Positions 1 through 15,300 of a stretch of DNA of 64,000 nt are shown here, piece after piece. Under the pieces are notes generated by a model. It saw only the letters and a list, made by a program, of their open reading frames with translations. It did no database searches and was not told where the DNA came from. Source of the DNA: Turbatrix aceti. Lineage: Eukaryota > Nematoda > Chromadorea > Rhabditida > Panagrolaimidae. A program made the position numbers and the translations under genes. The stretch is taken from contig OZ017770.1 of assembly GCA_963969345.1 (NCBI GenBank), forward strand, positions 8,131,246 to 8,195,245, written 5' to 3'. Every line of letters starts with the position of its first letter. The first letter of the stretch is position 1.

Positions 1-1616
1 CTTTTACATCTGGAGTGATTGTTTCAGGATTTTATCTTTTTTCCGCGCGCCAGTGCAAATTTTCTTCTGAACCCCACTTTTTTTGATGAACGAACTCCAA
101 AATTTTTCAAAGTAGGGTTTGGCAAAAAAATCGGCATGGGGCGCATTTATACCGGATTTTTACGAATAGATATAACCTGGGGTAGAAATGAACGCAGAAT
201 CCAATGGCGTACTCAGTTTTTTGATCAAAGTTCTAAAAACTTCCGAAAACCTAAATTTTCTTAGAAAATTTTTTTGGAACCGTTTTTTTCGACATTTCTA
301 AGTTGACATGGTATACTTTTTTGTAAAAAATAAGTTAGTGAATTTTGTTGGGCTTCAGAATTGCTTTTAATTTTGTTTCCAGCTCGTTTTATTCGCATGC
401 AGTGATTTTTCTACCACACCTCCTTCAATTTTGATAATTTTGACGAAATCAAAAAAATCATACGTGCCATTTGAAAGTACACATTTTACTTATCATGTAC
501 CAAAATTTTTGAAAACAAAACTCAATTATTGATCGAGTTGTGATTTTTTATTTAAAATGTCCTCGAATTCAGCAGTTTTCGAACTCGATAAGCTTTTATG
601 CACATATCGACAGGAATGAACGATTATCATTTTTTGAATTGCAATTTATAGTTTCAACGACGGTTTGAAAACAGAGGGTAACAAAACAAAAAACACGAAT
701 TCTCATTTTAAGGGCATGTTTCCTTGATTATCCTTATCTGTGGATTAGATTATCTGTATATCTGTACATTTAACAGTTAAGCTTTTTACTCTGTACATTT
801 TACATAACTCCCGTTTTAATATGTACAGAGCCTGTAAACGGTCGGTTAAATGTGCAGAGTCTGTAAACCGTGTGTAAAATGTGCAGACTCTGTAAATTTA
901 CATTTAACAGACCTTGGGCAAGCAGAGTTTGCGAGCTCAGGGTGCACGTATCGCAATGCCGGATGGAAAATACAAACATTGTTCAAACGCCTGTTTCTCC
1001 ATGAGTGACCCTCTTCTGAAATACATTAATTGTTGTATACGCATAAGAATTCCAATAAATAAAATTCTTTTGCAATCATATTTATTTTTTTATATGTACT
1101 TGCAAAAAACATGCCTATGTGATGGATACGGTTTGGACTTTCTTTTCTCACCAGTCAAGTTTTCAATGTTGGCTATTTTATGAGCAAGTAATAAGCAAAT
1201 TTAACAAAACTTTATTCCAACACAAACAATCTCGCAACATAATTACGTAACATATAAAATGCGAAAAGATATGAATCATCATCTCTTTTCGTACGATATA
1301 CGTAATCTCTCTCGGTGTTGTTTATTTCGAAACCGAGTGGAGGTAGAGAATGACGGAGACACATTTTGTTATCAGTCTTGCCAATCCATAGCCCAATCAC
1401 GTCGCCAAACCAGATGTTTGGCATTGTCTACGGTTGGCTCCGGTTCTATCAAGGTCTACTAAATATAAACTTTTAAACAAATGAATATCTTTATTACGAC
1501 TACCCTTGAACAGCCTGTCTAACCGAAAAACAATTAATTAACCGTTAAATAAAAAAAGCAAGCATAAACAAAAAAACAACCGTGCAAAAATAATAAATGC
1601 AAAAATGGCAGGAATT
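1..1616. other. Intergenic region, no gene recognised
   Basis: AT-rich sequence downstream of the minus-strand TMEM245 gene. Short open frames occur on both strands but show no recognisable domain, no signal peptide and no consistent exon structure. A degenerate repeat patch lies at about 745-910 and is listed separately. I see nothing else here. Confidence 0.5.
745..910. repeat. Degenerate direct and inverted repeat patch
   Basis: Units resembling 'atgtgcagagtctgtaaa' recur in tandem at about 848-895. The left part (around 762-776, 'ctgtacatttaacag') is matched in inverted and direct form on the right (around 897-911). It looks like an old palindromic or mobile-element relic. No target-site duplication could be defined. 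Confidence 0.4.
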
Positions 1617-4427
<2,811 letters not shown>

Positions 4428-4452
4428 TGCTGGCGTCAAAAAGTTTCCGCTG

Positions 4453-5885
4453 GCAAAAAACAACAAACAACAAACAAGCACGCTTGTTTTGTTCTTCCCC
4501 GACAAACATGCGTTGATACTCTTGCCACGAAAAAGTTTAGTTAAGATTTTTTTACGTTCAAAAAGTCATACCATTTTCTGTCGCAGTGCATACGAACGTA
4601 ATTGAATTGCAGTTGGTTTTCTCCTTATCACGGCCACTACGTTAATACGTATTAAAGCATAATTCAGTTGTATTATTAGAAAGGTAAATATCAGCACATT
4701 GAATATATTTTTTTGAAAGTGCCGTTACGTCTTTGCATAATCAGATTTTGTATACTACGGTGATCGGTAATTGGCCGAGGTTTATTATGCACGTTAAAGG
4801 TAACGATATTTAGGCAATCCGAAAATAAAATTGACGCTACCAGACTGTTTTTCATAACACTTTATTCACGTGTATTTTACTCAGTTTGAAAAATACACTT
4901 ACTTAGGGTCTGGTATGTGCTGGTGTTTCTAAAGGTCAGGAACGAACATGCTTTTTATAAATAGAAGTAACAAACCTCGGCATTTGTTCACTTTTAAAAT
5001 TTGATGACTGTTTGGAGTTAGGCGATGGACATAAAAAGATCTTATCCTATTCGTGCACAACACGAGACATTTTTTAAATTTTCTGACCGGAACCTAAAAA
5101 TTTTTAATTCCTCAAGTCATCAAGAATGACTGACATTTCATTTTTTAGTTCATTTTCATTTTTAAAGACGTTTTTTCTCGGAAAGGGATAAAAAATATAT
5201 CACATAGTGACGCTTAGCTAAAAATTTTCGAGAACAATAATAGTTTCCAAAAAAAAAACAAGTTTCACGCCCCCTCAAAAAATGATTAGATTTACATGCA
5301 CCAACATTAAAAATTTTCTTCTAGAAAGTGTTAGTTAGGTTTCTCGTGTAACGATAGCATTAGATTAGGTCGTAAATTTATCATTGTTCTGTTCAAAAAA
5401 TGTTTCTAACCTGACTTTGGTTTGTGTATTTTTGATTCCTCAAAGACCATAAACTTTATGAAAAATTTAAGAAAACACTTTTGATGCTGTAAGTATATTT
5501 ATAAAAAAAATGCCACAGCTCGTATAGAATATTTATTTGTTCTCGTTCTCAACCAAGCGACCAAGCAGGTCATCAAAAATAGGTTAGCTTGGACGCTTGT
5601 TTTTTTTATTGATGATAGGCACCGTAGCTGCTGCATAATTAATAATACTACTAGGAATAACAACTTGATCCGTTGTATTAATTTACCGGGGGGAGAGCAT
5701 GTTGCATGTTATTGCGTAGGGTATCAATAAATTTTAAAGTATCGTCAATGGGATATACTAATTCAATGTTTGCGGTTATTAGTAATTTTGAGTCACCGAA
5801 CACGCCTTTGCGTTTTAATTTTGTCACTTGCTGTTTACAGACTGTGTATTGTTTTCAGACATACGTATTATTCCCTAGCAAAGAC
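4453..5885. other. Intergenic region
   Basis: AT-rich spacer between the divergent TMEM245 (-) and small secreted peptide (+) genes, so it probably carries both promoters. No coding exon or RNA gene was recognised. Splice-acceptor-like sites at about 5840 and 5858 lie just before the ATG at 5886 and could be intron or trans-splice sites. Confidence 0.45.
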
Positions 5886-6131
5886 ATGGTTTCGCAGAGA
5901 TCGTCATTCTCTACCGTACTTTTGATTTCCGTTTTACTTTTTTGTCTCATAGTTGAGGTCAGAATGAATACATTTCACGGAGTTCAGCATTTTTCGCGAT
6001 CCGTGAAATGGACCCGACCGGGAGGTGGCTCACTGGTGAGCGGCCGTGGAAACTTTCGACCCGGTTTTTACCGTCAAGGAGCTGTCGACCCGAGAATTTA
6101 CATCAATGAACCGCTATTTGGACTGAAATAG
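5886..6131 (+). CDS. Small secreted peptide, possible neuropeptide precursor
   Basis: A single-exon reading frame of 81 aa. The ATG at 5886 opens a clear signal peptide (hydrophobic core 'TVLLISVLLFCLIV', residues about 9-22). The mature part is about 55 aa, basic, cysteine-free, and has two 'RPG' motifs ('VKWTRPG' and 'GRGNFRPG'), ending in 'EPLFGLK'. '...GRGxxxRPG' is reminiscent of nematode RPamide peptides such as the NLP-2/22/23/46 group, but no dibasic cleavage site follows either Gly, so amidation is not supported by the sequence. A GTGAG donor follows the TAG stop directly and an acceptor lies at about 6233, suggesting a 3'UTR intron. I do not recognise the family. Secretion is well supported, hormone function is speculation. 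Confidence 0.55.
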   Translation: MVSQRSSFSTVLLISVLLFCLIVEVRMNTFHGVQHFSRSVKWTRPGGGSLVSGRGNFRPGFYRQGAVDPRIYINEPLFGLK

Positions 6132-6266
6132 GTGAGAAATTTTAACTGGATTTCGGTGTTCGACAGTGGTCCTTACTAATTGAAGGTTCTCAGCAAGGAT
6201 TTTTGCACTCTAAACATATTTTTTTTTCAGTAAACGATGTTCTGGTGGCAAGAGAAGAGTCAGCAT

Positions 6267-6691
6267 CAAGGCATAAAATCCGGCCGGCCGGCCGCAAAAG
6301 CCGGCACGGCCGGCCGGCCGCGGCCGGCTGCGGGCCGGCTTTTCGATTCAAGGCCGGCCGAAAAAGCCGGGAAAAGCCGGAAAAATATTCGAAAGTTGAT
6401 TTTTTTCGAAAAAAGTATGATTTTCTGACGTTTTTGTGCTTCATTCGTCTTTTTTTTACTTTTTACCACAGGGGAATTTATTATTATGCATTTTTCTATA
6501 ATATTAGGTTGTTTCCAAAAAAAAATTTTTTCTAAATTTGGTCAAATTTTGCGAAAATAACCCTAAAATAAAGCACGAAAATTTTTTTCAAAAAAAAGGC
6601 CGCGGCCGCGGCCGGCCCGGCTTCGGCCTGAAAATTTAGGCCGGCCGCAAGCCGGCCGGCGGCCTGATTTTTAGGCCGGTTTTATGCCTTG
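6267..6691. mobile_element. Non-autonomous hAT-type element with GGCCGGCC arms
   Basis: A 425-bp palindromic element bounded by a perfect 8-bp target-site duplication GTCAGCAT (6259-6266 and 6692-6699). The termini are inverted repeats of 'CAAGGCATAAAA'. Inside them, arms of repeated GGCCGGCC/GCGGCCGG (6280-6375 and 6597-6680) flank an AT-rich core. An 8-bp duplication with CA...TG termini is the hAT superfamily signature. No transposase is encoded, so it would need a partner elsewhere. It lies in the spacer upstream of sidekick. Confidence 0.85.
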
Positions 6692-6970
6692 GTCAGCATC
6701 TCCCTCTCATAGAGATCTTCGTTGCGTCCGTCGTCCTGCTATGCTGTACCACTGTGATCTTACTTTAAACCGATGATAACAACACTGGGGATAGTTTTTT
6801 TTTGTGCGTGGAGAATAAAATTCGAAGTTGTGTTTTCTTAGTCGTTGTTTGTTTTCTTTTCGCCAAAGAAGATTTTTGCTGCATTCCGTAACCAATGCGC
6901 GATCGGAAGTTTTGTATTTCTTCGCTGCATGCAGGCAAGCGTATCCACAACGACAAATATCGAAGGCCAA

Positions 6971-6993
6971 CGACGACGACGACGACGACGACG
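6971..6993. repeat. (ACG)n microsatellite
   Basis: Perfect run of about seven ACG units in the non-coding sequence upstream of sidekick. Confidence 0.8.
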
Positions 6994-9900
6994 CTCGGTC
7001 CGCAAGCGCTACGCGACAAGATATATACATATCTTCTCCAGACAATAGCATTATTCGATTGATGATACAAAAGCCTCGCGTGTTCGTTCGTTCCCTTGCT
7101 TATTCTGTCGAACGAAACAAGGTGTGGTGTCCAAGTTTTTTTTTTCGCTTTCGTTTTCGTATTGGACTTATTTGTAAAAAAAAGAAGAAGAAAAAGAACA
7201 GTGAGCAGAGGCCCCCCATCTTTCTTCGAGGCTTGGCCGACTCTTACGGGCCGCAAAACTAACTATCTATCTCGAAAGTGACCTGTTCATTTTCTGTTGC
7301 TATTGTCTCAATGACCGGGGGGACAGACAAGTCGTTCATTGCCCGCGCGACCAAGTGGCAGATAAATTGATCTTTTATTGCTAGCGGGGGTTTTTGGTTT
7401 TGTCGACCCTTCCCGCCTCTTCCCCGGCCCTTGCGATAACTTTTTTTTGTTAGTTTTTAACTATCCGCGAAATGACAACAAAAAAAGGGGGTCGAAGTGC
7501 AAAGAGCTTTGCTACGTACCGCTTGGGTTTTAGAAATGCTTAATCGCTTACTTGGACGACTAAGTGGACATCTAATACGCTTTTTTCGTACTTATCTGCA
7601 CATTTTTTTGTTGTCCATAAATTACATGTGTTTTTGTCCTGTTTTCTATGTAAATCTCCAGTCTCCAGATCGCACTTGAACACCCCCTCGGCTTCCGCTT
7701 TTCATGTCAAGAAGGATGTCTTTGCAGAAAGCGAAAAGCAAAGATTGATCGTGTTCCAGTTTATGTTTGGACAGGAAAGACACTGTCTCTATGTTTTTTT
7801 TGTACTGTTGCTAAGACAAAAACTTTTTCTTCCACAAAAAATTAGGGTTTGCTTTATTTGATTTGGATGCATGGCCGCCGGACTGGGTGGGACGCTTGAA
7901 TCGGTGTGATTGACAATTCAATGACAGCTAAAAGTCTGTGGTCATGCTGAGTCAGAGCGCTCCTTCTCTTCGGCCGCCGAGCCGACACTGGCGATTTTTA
8001 TCACTGGTCTTCTCATTTCCCCCCAAAAAAATGTATTGTAGACGACTGTTGCTGACATAAGGCCCATAAAGATTGAAAAAAAGGGTAGGCGTATCATCGA
8101 TTAGTATGAATGATAGTTGAGGGGGTTTGTTGTCACAGGCAAATAAATACACGACTGATAGATAACTCATACATATGTATCGGCGCGCGACCCTGACTGC
8201 TTGATGACTAACTGTTTGCACCTTTGTCGTTCGTTATCTGTCAAGCTTCATGCCAGTTCATCACACTGTTTTCATCCTCGTGACGATGGTAGAGAGAGTA
8301 GAGAAAAGAGGATGACTGTGTATCTATCAACGGTCATTTATATTTTTTATGTACACTTTTTATACAATTCTCGGCGCGCTTCTAAACCCTGGCTTATTCA
8401 TCCTCGCCTGAAGCTCCTACCTTGGTTGACATAGGTGAATTATTTTGAATTATTTATTTCTTCATCCAAAATCCTTCCATAACAGTACCAAATAAATATT
8501 TGCCCTCCCCGGTGGTTGGGCTATAGCTGATGTTTCTACATGTGTACCCACGGCGGTGGTTCTTTTGTGCATCAGCGACTAGGCACTGGTCATCTGAGTT
8601 GGACAGGACAGGAGAGATGCAAAAGCAGTGACGAGAACAGGGCATTCTCGCTTTTTGCCTGGCATTTTCTGCCTTTGTGACTTTTGCTTCCTAATTGACC
8701 CCTTTCTATCTCCTCGTAAAACTTTTTACCAAGTAATGTGGACGACGGACTGTCCATCGGACCAGACAAGCTTTAGGCTATTTTTCTATAGTCTCCCTCC
8801 ATGTGGTGTCTAAGTTTTAGCAATCTCGTCTTTTATGCGGATAATAATTTGAAAAATTGTTCAATAGAAATAACGCTTATTGCTTTCAAAGCCTTTCAAT
8901 GACCACATTGAGCGCGGCGCCTTCAGCTCCTTTTATTCGTCTTCCTGTTTTCTGGGATTTTACCCCTTTTTTTTCATAATCTTTGGGGGTTTTTTTGAAG
9001 GGATGTCTTCTATTCACAACTGCCTTCGCTGTGCAAATTTTGTCTCAATTTTTTTGCCCGCGGCTGCCTGCCCTCGTTGAGGTGGATAAAGATAGTATCC
9101 TCCTTCTGGGATTTGTAATTATAAAAAAAATGTGAGGCGCTTATAAAAATAAGGTCATGTCAAATGGGATAATTATTGCTTTAAAAATTTTATGGTTCAG
9201 TGGATAACACAGAGACACCGCAGTTTAGTCATTTTTGCTCGCTCATCCCTATTTTTTTTAAAAACTATGCTTTTTAATTCAATATTTGGCTAATTTTTTT
9301 TCTGATTGAATTTTACAGCTCTGAATGCTCGTAATTAGCATTTTTATCGTTCTAAAAATTGTTTTTTATGCATAAAAATTTCGAGACAAACAAGGAGCAA
9401 AGTTGTTTTTTTTCACAGCTCTTTGTTTACGGTTTTTTTTGTTGGCATAAATTTATCAACGTGACGGTATAATAAAATGAATTTGATTAGTTTTGGATTT
9501 TTACGGGGCCACCCAGATTTTTGGGGTAATTAGTCAAATCGTAATTTTGACATATGTGGCATACATAAATGCAAACTTTTATGTTACCCCGACAAAAAGT
9601 TGATTTGTAATTCAACCAGTCAGGTGAAAAAACTTGCTTTATAATGATGGCGCCTAGTCAGTGGTCAGTAGTCATTCCGCTGCTTTGTTCTCCGCCGGCC
9701 AAAATTGGACATTCCTCATTCTTCTGTCTTCTATAGTGTATCTTATGAGTCTCCTTTTTTTTCTGTAATTCGATTAGTAGATTTACTGTGATTTATGGTA
9801 CATATAAGGAGGACTTCGTTCAAGCGGTGTCTATTTGTACCGGTTTTTCAAAAATTACATGACAGGTTGCCGATGTATACCGTGTGTGTCGAAAGGTATT

Positions 9901-10086
9901 TTATCACCTGATTTATGAGCCGATATACTACTGGACCCTCCAAATAGATGCTATTATACATTTTACGTTTTTTTTTAAATTTTTTTTGATGGTTATTGTT
10001 TTTTGTAGTGTTTTTTCCGCTTCTGTATACACTCAGCCAAAAGTTAACTGACTGACTGACCACACATCCAGTTATGCAATGTCATT

Positions 10087-10114
10087 AATGAATGAATGAA
10101 TGAATGAATGAATG
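10087..10114. repeat. (AATG)7 microsatellite
   Basis: Seven perfect tandem AATG units in non-coding sequence. Confidence 0.9.
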
Positions 10115-12336
10115 CCCCAGGAGTTGTTGAAGAACGTTTGCTTTCTTTGCCTTTGGCACAAGTTTTTGCGTAACCAACCAGCTTTTAGTCATCTTATCCC
10201 CTCCAGACGGTCCAGAGGGTGTTGTATTGTCATGAATCGTCCAGGAGAGCTAGCTGGTTACTCCATTTGCCACAAAGAAAGCCCGCCGGTTCCTTCAATC
10301 TGTCCCTTGTCACTTATTAAGTGTCACTTTCGCGCAATTAGACTCTCAACGCAACAATGATTTTTCATCACAATGCTAAACGAGGGGGTAGGGCCAATTT
10401 GGCTCGGCTCAAGTTGGATACGAGTGTCCAGAGCTTTTACCGCATATGTATGATTTTAAAGCATTTTCCTTTGTTCTTGTTTGTGCTTGATTATTAGTAT
10501 GGATGCTAAACATGAGAGGGGAGGGGTACCGTTAACGAATATGGTTTTACAACTCGTATGGTGCTTGAGTGGTACAAAAAGTGGCAATACTCGTCAGAGA
10601 ATGGTGCTGCGTACAGACGGGGGAGGAGGAGTAGAGCCGAGCCGAGCTTGCTTTGGATGCAGGTTTGGAGCAAAGAAAACGGACACAGAGGAGGAAAGAT
10701 GACCGCTGACCGGTAAACAAAGTAAACGCGTTTCAATGTTTGTTGTTTCCGGGTATGACGTTCTCTCTCAGTCGTACCCTGTTTCCCCACACGTACCGGA
10801 GACATGGGAGACGTAGTATGTGCGCGGTCCGGTCACTGGGTTTTACAGCGGGAGTGTTACTGGCTTGTGGCCAGATCAGAGACGAATTGAATGAATGGGT
10901 GGATGATTCGTCGTTCTACCGGGCTTTGAAATGTTACCTGATTGGTAGGAAGGCCGAAGAAGGGATAAATTTTGTACACTTTTCATTTCTTGACCTTGTT
11001 TCGGGGCACAATGGGAAGAAACTAACTTTTCACCCCCTGCGGAAATGCTGACTGCTGACCGTCTTTAGGGGATAAACTTTTTTGTTCCACAAATATGCAT
11101 AAGCCGGCCGCGTCTGTCTCGTTGCTCCTTGTAAACGGTCATTCATCACCCAAGGATTCTCCTGTTTTTTTTTGCCTTGTTTCCGCGCTATGCCTTTCTT
11201 TACCCGTCGGTTGTCACAATATTTTTTGCTGACCATTATCTTTTTTTGTGCATATGTGTATTGTTTTATCCTGCACAATGGCAAGAAATGTAAAGACATC
11301 CTCGAAGATGAATAATTACCCGAAAGGCCTTAGGCTTCGTCGCTCATCGCTCCGGAATGCTTGGAGCCCCGAAGGCGAAGGGTGACTTTGTAGCAAATTA
11401 TTCTGAGCCAGTAACCGACTAACTAGCAGCCACCAAGACATTCCATACGAAGGGTGGACTGCCTGCTGCTGCTACATAGTGCGCGAGGGTCTCACTGGGT
11501 CAAACGATTTGCAGGGGAGGGAGATCGTTATTGTCTTATAAATATCTTGTCTAAATCCGTTGGCGTTGACAGTTTTTTGTTTTTTTACTCATTCCCAAAT
11601 CTGTCAGTTGTCTCCCGCAATCGATAGTTATTTATTTAGATAGATATTTGCAGTCGCGATCGTCTGTACAAAAAAAAACACGAGTAACCCTCACCCTTCC
11701 GCTTTGACGCATTTCAATAGCGTCCGCGTGCGCAAATACCCGAACGGGCAGTAACAACTGATTGGGCATCAAAAGCCCCGGTGTCGGAGGCGGCGGCGGT
11801 GGGGTTATGAGAGACACCGAACAGGTAGACGCTAGCAAGGCAAATGAGAAAAATTCGCCCGTAATGGTCAATGCGCACATGCGTTTGCGTTCCGCCACTA
11901 GTAGTTGGTTGTACTGAGCACGCAGAAACGACAATGACGACCTCGGCAAATGGGTGAGCGATGCATCTCTCCTCTACTCGCATCCTCCTTCCCCCCTCTT
12001 TTCCCTCTGTTCAATCGCATGCGCCCGCCAATTTCTCATTCATGGCTTTCCAAATTTTTCTAACTTTTTCCCCTGAATTTTATTGGACCTCTTTCATCAC
12101 ACGTGTTTTGTCTTTATTGTATTCTTGCATGTTTGACTTTCATTGTTAACCATTTTTGCGCGTATTCAGATAATTAGTATTTGTTTTCAACTGATTTCCT
12201 GTTTTTTTCTGTTTTTAGCCTTTCACTCAAGTGCCCTTCTCTTTCGGACAACTTTGGCGTTCCCAGTCCGGTGTCGGTCAATTCACCTTGGCCGTCTTCC
12301 AGAAAGGTGACTGTCGCCAAATGATCGTTGCTGACA

Positions 12337-15300
12337 ATGATATGTTCGATATCGCCGCTATTAGCCTACAATAGTGGCGGCCGTAGGCTGGATCGTCGCA
12401 AAAAGACTCCAACAGCCATTGCCTTGATTCTTGCCTTCGTCTTCGCTTGCTTTTCGGCAAGCGATGGCGCTCCTGAGCTTGTTACCGGTCGTCCGCCTCA
12501 ATTTTCCTTCAGTCAGTCAGTACAGGTCTCCGTTGCCGAAGGTGAACCCCTAACCTTGGAATGTCCTGTCCTGACTTCCGGTTTTGACGTTCAATGGTTT
12601 AAAAATGACGTCCCGTTAACCAAGTTTGATAGCACACTGACCGTTCCTCTTGCTTCAAAGCTCGATGCCGGCCGTTATCAGTGTTTTGCCTCAAACGGCA
12701 TCGGTGGCTCATTCTCCCCAGATTTTAACATTACCATTGTTTGTAAGTCTTTTTTTGTCTGGTTCATGGAAAGTTTCACTCTCTGATCACTTTTAGACAT
12801 GGATGGATTTTCCAAAAAACCAGACGCATTTTTCAAGCGAACGGTGACGCCACGGGATTACTTCGTTCTGCCTCCTCCATCACTTTTGTCTTCCGCCAAA
12901 GTCAAAGTTTCCTGGCGATGGACCTTTGAAGGACACAACATAACGATCAATGACACGCATTACATTGCCAATGACGGTGAACTTGTCGTGCTACAGACAG
13001 GTAATCGATTTGGATTATACCAAGTTGAAGCGCATACGTCTAAAAAAACAGTTTACTCACCAAAATATTTAATTTCAAATCATGACGTTATGTTTGCGCC
13101 CGAACCTGAATTTACCATTGTTCTTCGACCCAAGGATTTGGTTGTCTCTGCTGTCGATTTGTCTACTACGCCGTCATACTTTGAGTGTGTACCAAGTATC
13201 TTCGGCCGCTATCCAGCAGAGATTAAATGGCTACTCAACGGATCCCCCATTGTTATTGACGGTCACCTCGTCCGTACCGAACATGGAAATCGTCGGTTGG
13301 TTATTACAAATGCTATTTCACTTCTTGGACGTAATACAAGTACGGGAAAAATTCGCTGTGAAGCAACATCTGCTGACTCGCATGCAATCGTTCACGCTGA
13401 CGCAAGTCTCGACATTGTTTCGCCCCCCAAAATTGACCAAAAAGCATTGCCTTCCGAAATAGCCTACAAAATTGGTGATTCATTCAAACTCAATTGCAAA
13501 GTTACGTCCCATGTTCGTCCACGGACAAAAATTTCATGGTACTTCAACAGTGAGAAGGTAATTAATTTTAATTAAAACTTTTCTTCGCCAAATCCTGAAT
13601 TTTTCTTACCGCAAGCCTTTTTACAGCTTCCAACTTCCTCAGAAATCCTCCGTGTTGAAAATGCAACTGCCGATCAGTTTGGAGTGTACCAGTGTCGGGC
13701 GAACAATGTGGCAGGCAGCGACACCACACAAGTTTGGATTAAGCCAGATGGTGAGAATAAACGCATCATTTCGGGTCATAATCTTATCTTTTGTTTACTC
13801 TCGTTTGCAGACGGTCTCATAAAAGCCCGGTTCGACGATAGTAGCAGTTTTGACGACAACAACAGTCCTGGCGCGAGACTGGAGATCATCGATGCACCGG
13901 AAGACATTGCAGTTATCGCCGGAAAAGATGTCGTATTTCAGTGTCGCACAAAAGATCCGCATAACACCCAACTTTTATGGTCCATCAATGGTATAGCCCA
14001 TTTTTTTTCATATATCTTTTGTGACAGTTTGGTATAGGAACGGAAATCCCACGGACCAATCCTCGGTTTACAACCAACTCGACGACTCTCACCGTGCACG
14101 GAGCTCGGCACGACGATGCCGGCGTGTATACGTGCCTGGCCAGCAATGCGGAGGGTCTGACTGCCGAGGCTTCGTCTACGCTCGCTGTTTCGGGATCCAA
14201 GCTCATCGAATACGGACCGTCAAATCAGTCCATTCTGATTGGATCGAACGTTCACATTCCGTGCAAGCTGAACGAAGATTTTGCCGGAAAAAGTGATTTG
14301 TGGACGACGTGGTCACGGAATGTAAGTTCTGACCTTTCTTTTTCTCGGGATAATGACGATTCTATGTAAACGAAAGTACCCTGTTCTGGGACAAAAGAAA
14401 AAAAAGAGAATAAGAAGTGCGACTTGTCTTTTGTGGTCGTCAATAGTCACGATTAGACAACAATACACCCGAGCAGTAAAAGTTACTCAAGAATAATTGC
14501 ATACTCTTATTTCAGGGCATTGAAATCCCTGTCAACGGAGACGCCATGCGTAGAATTTCGTTCAATGGCGAGAATCTCATGATCAACCAGGTTGGGCCGG
14601 ACAACATCGGTCTCTACACCTGCACAGTCAAGAGCTCGGACGGAGTTGAGGAGAATGCAAGTGGATGGCTCAAAATCATCGGTAAGGGCTGTTTCCAATT
14701 TATTTTTAAAAATTGCAAAAAGTAGCATGACACGAGGAATAAATGCATCGTAAAACAAACACTTTGTTTCCAGAAAAACCATCAATGCCGCAAAATGTGC
14801 ATGTGCTGCTCGTCAATGACACCATTCCCGCAAAAATCAAGGTCCTCTGGCGACCTGGATTTGACGGAAATTCACCGATAATCAAGTACCTCATTGAACT
14901 CCGGACAATCGGGCCAACCGGGCTCTGGTCTGAATGGGAGACTGTCGTCGAGAACATTCCCAGCGAGATGTGCTGTTCCTCGATGGTCGACAACATCAGG
15001 CCATCGTCGACTGCGGAGTTCCGGGTCATCGCCTTCAACCGCTTTGGCGCGGGAAAGCCTTCCAGGTCGTCCGAATCCATTACCATGCCCCAGCAACCGC
15101 CAGCCGCAGCTCCGAGGAACGTCGCGGCTTCTGCGAGGTCCTCAAGCTCGGTCATGGTCCAATGGCAGCCTCCGCCGCCAGATCAGTGGAACGGCGATAT
15201 CCTGGGATACCACGTTCGGTACAGACTTTCGGGCTACGCCACGGCCGGCTGGAACGAGAAGAACATCAGCAACGGACATGCTAGGAACGCACTCATCGAG

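Larger units (their letters stand above)
6692..12336. other. Long non-coding region upstream of sidekick
   Basis: About 5.6 kb without a supportable gene. Open frames on both strands lack domains and look like chance. It contains an (ACG)n run at 6971-6993, an (AATG)7 microsatellite at 10087-10114 and many homopolymer T runs. A splice acceptor near 12219 (tgtttttag) precedes the first sidekick coding exon, so part of this stretch may be a large 5' intron with one or more non-coding exons. The rest is presumably the sidekick regulatory region. Confidence 0.5.

Noticed and set aside
1208..1462. Overlapping frames on both strands near 1.3 kb
   Set aside because: Short, without start context, domain or splice logic.
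6203..6535. Open frames through the GGCCGGCC palindromes
   Set aside because: They run through a non-autonomous hAT element; the Arg/Ala/Gly-rich translations are products of the GC-rich repeat.
6707..7281. Overlapping open frames of 60-163 aa on both strands
   Set aside because: They owe their length to the (ACG)n run and T-rich repeats; no exon structure or domain supports them.
12328..12336. Sidekick start at 12328
   Set aside because: The codon there is TTG, not ATG; the first in-frame ATG is 12337.
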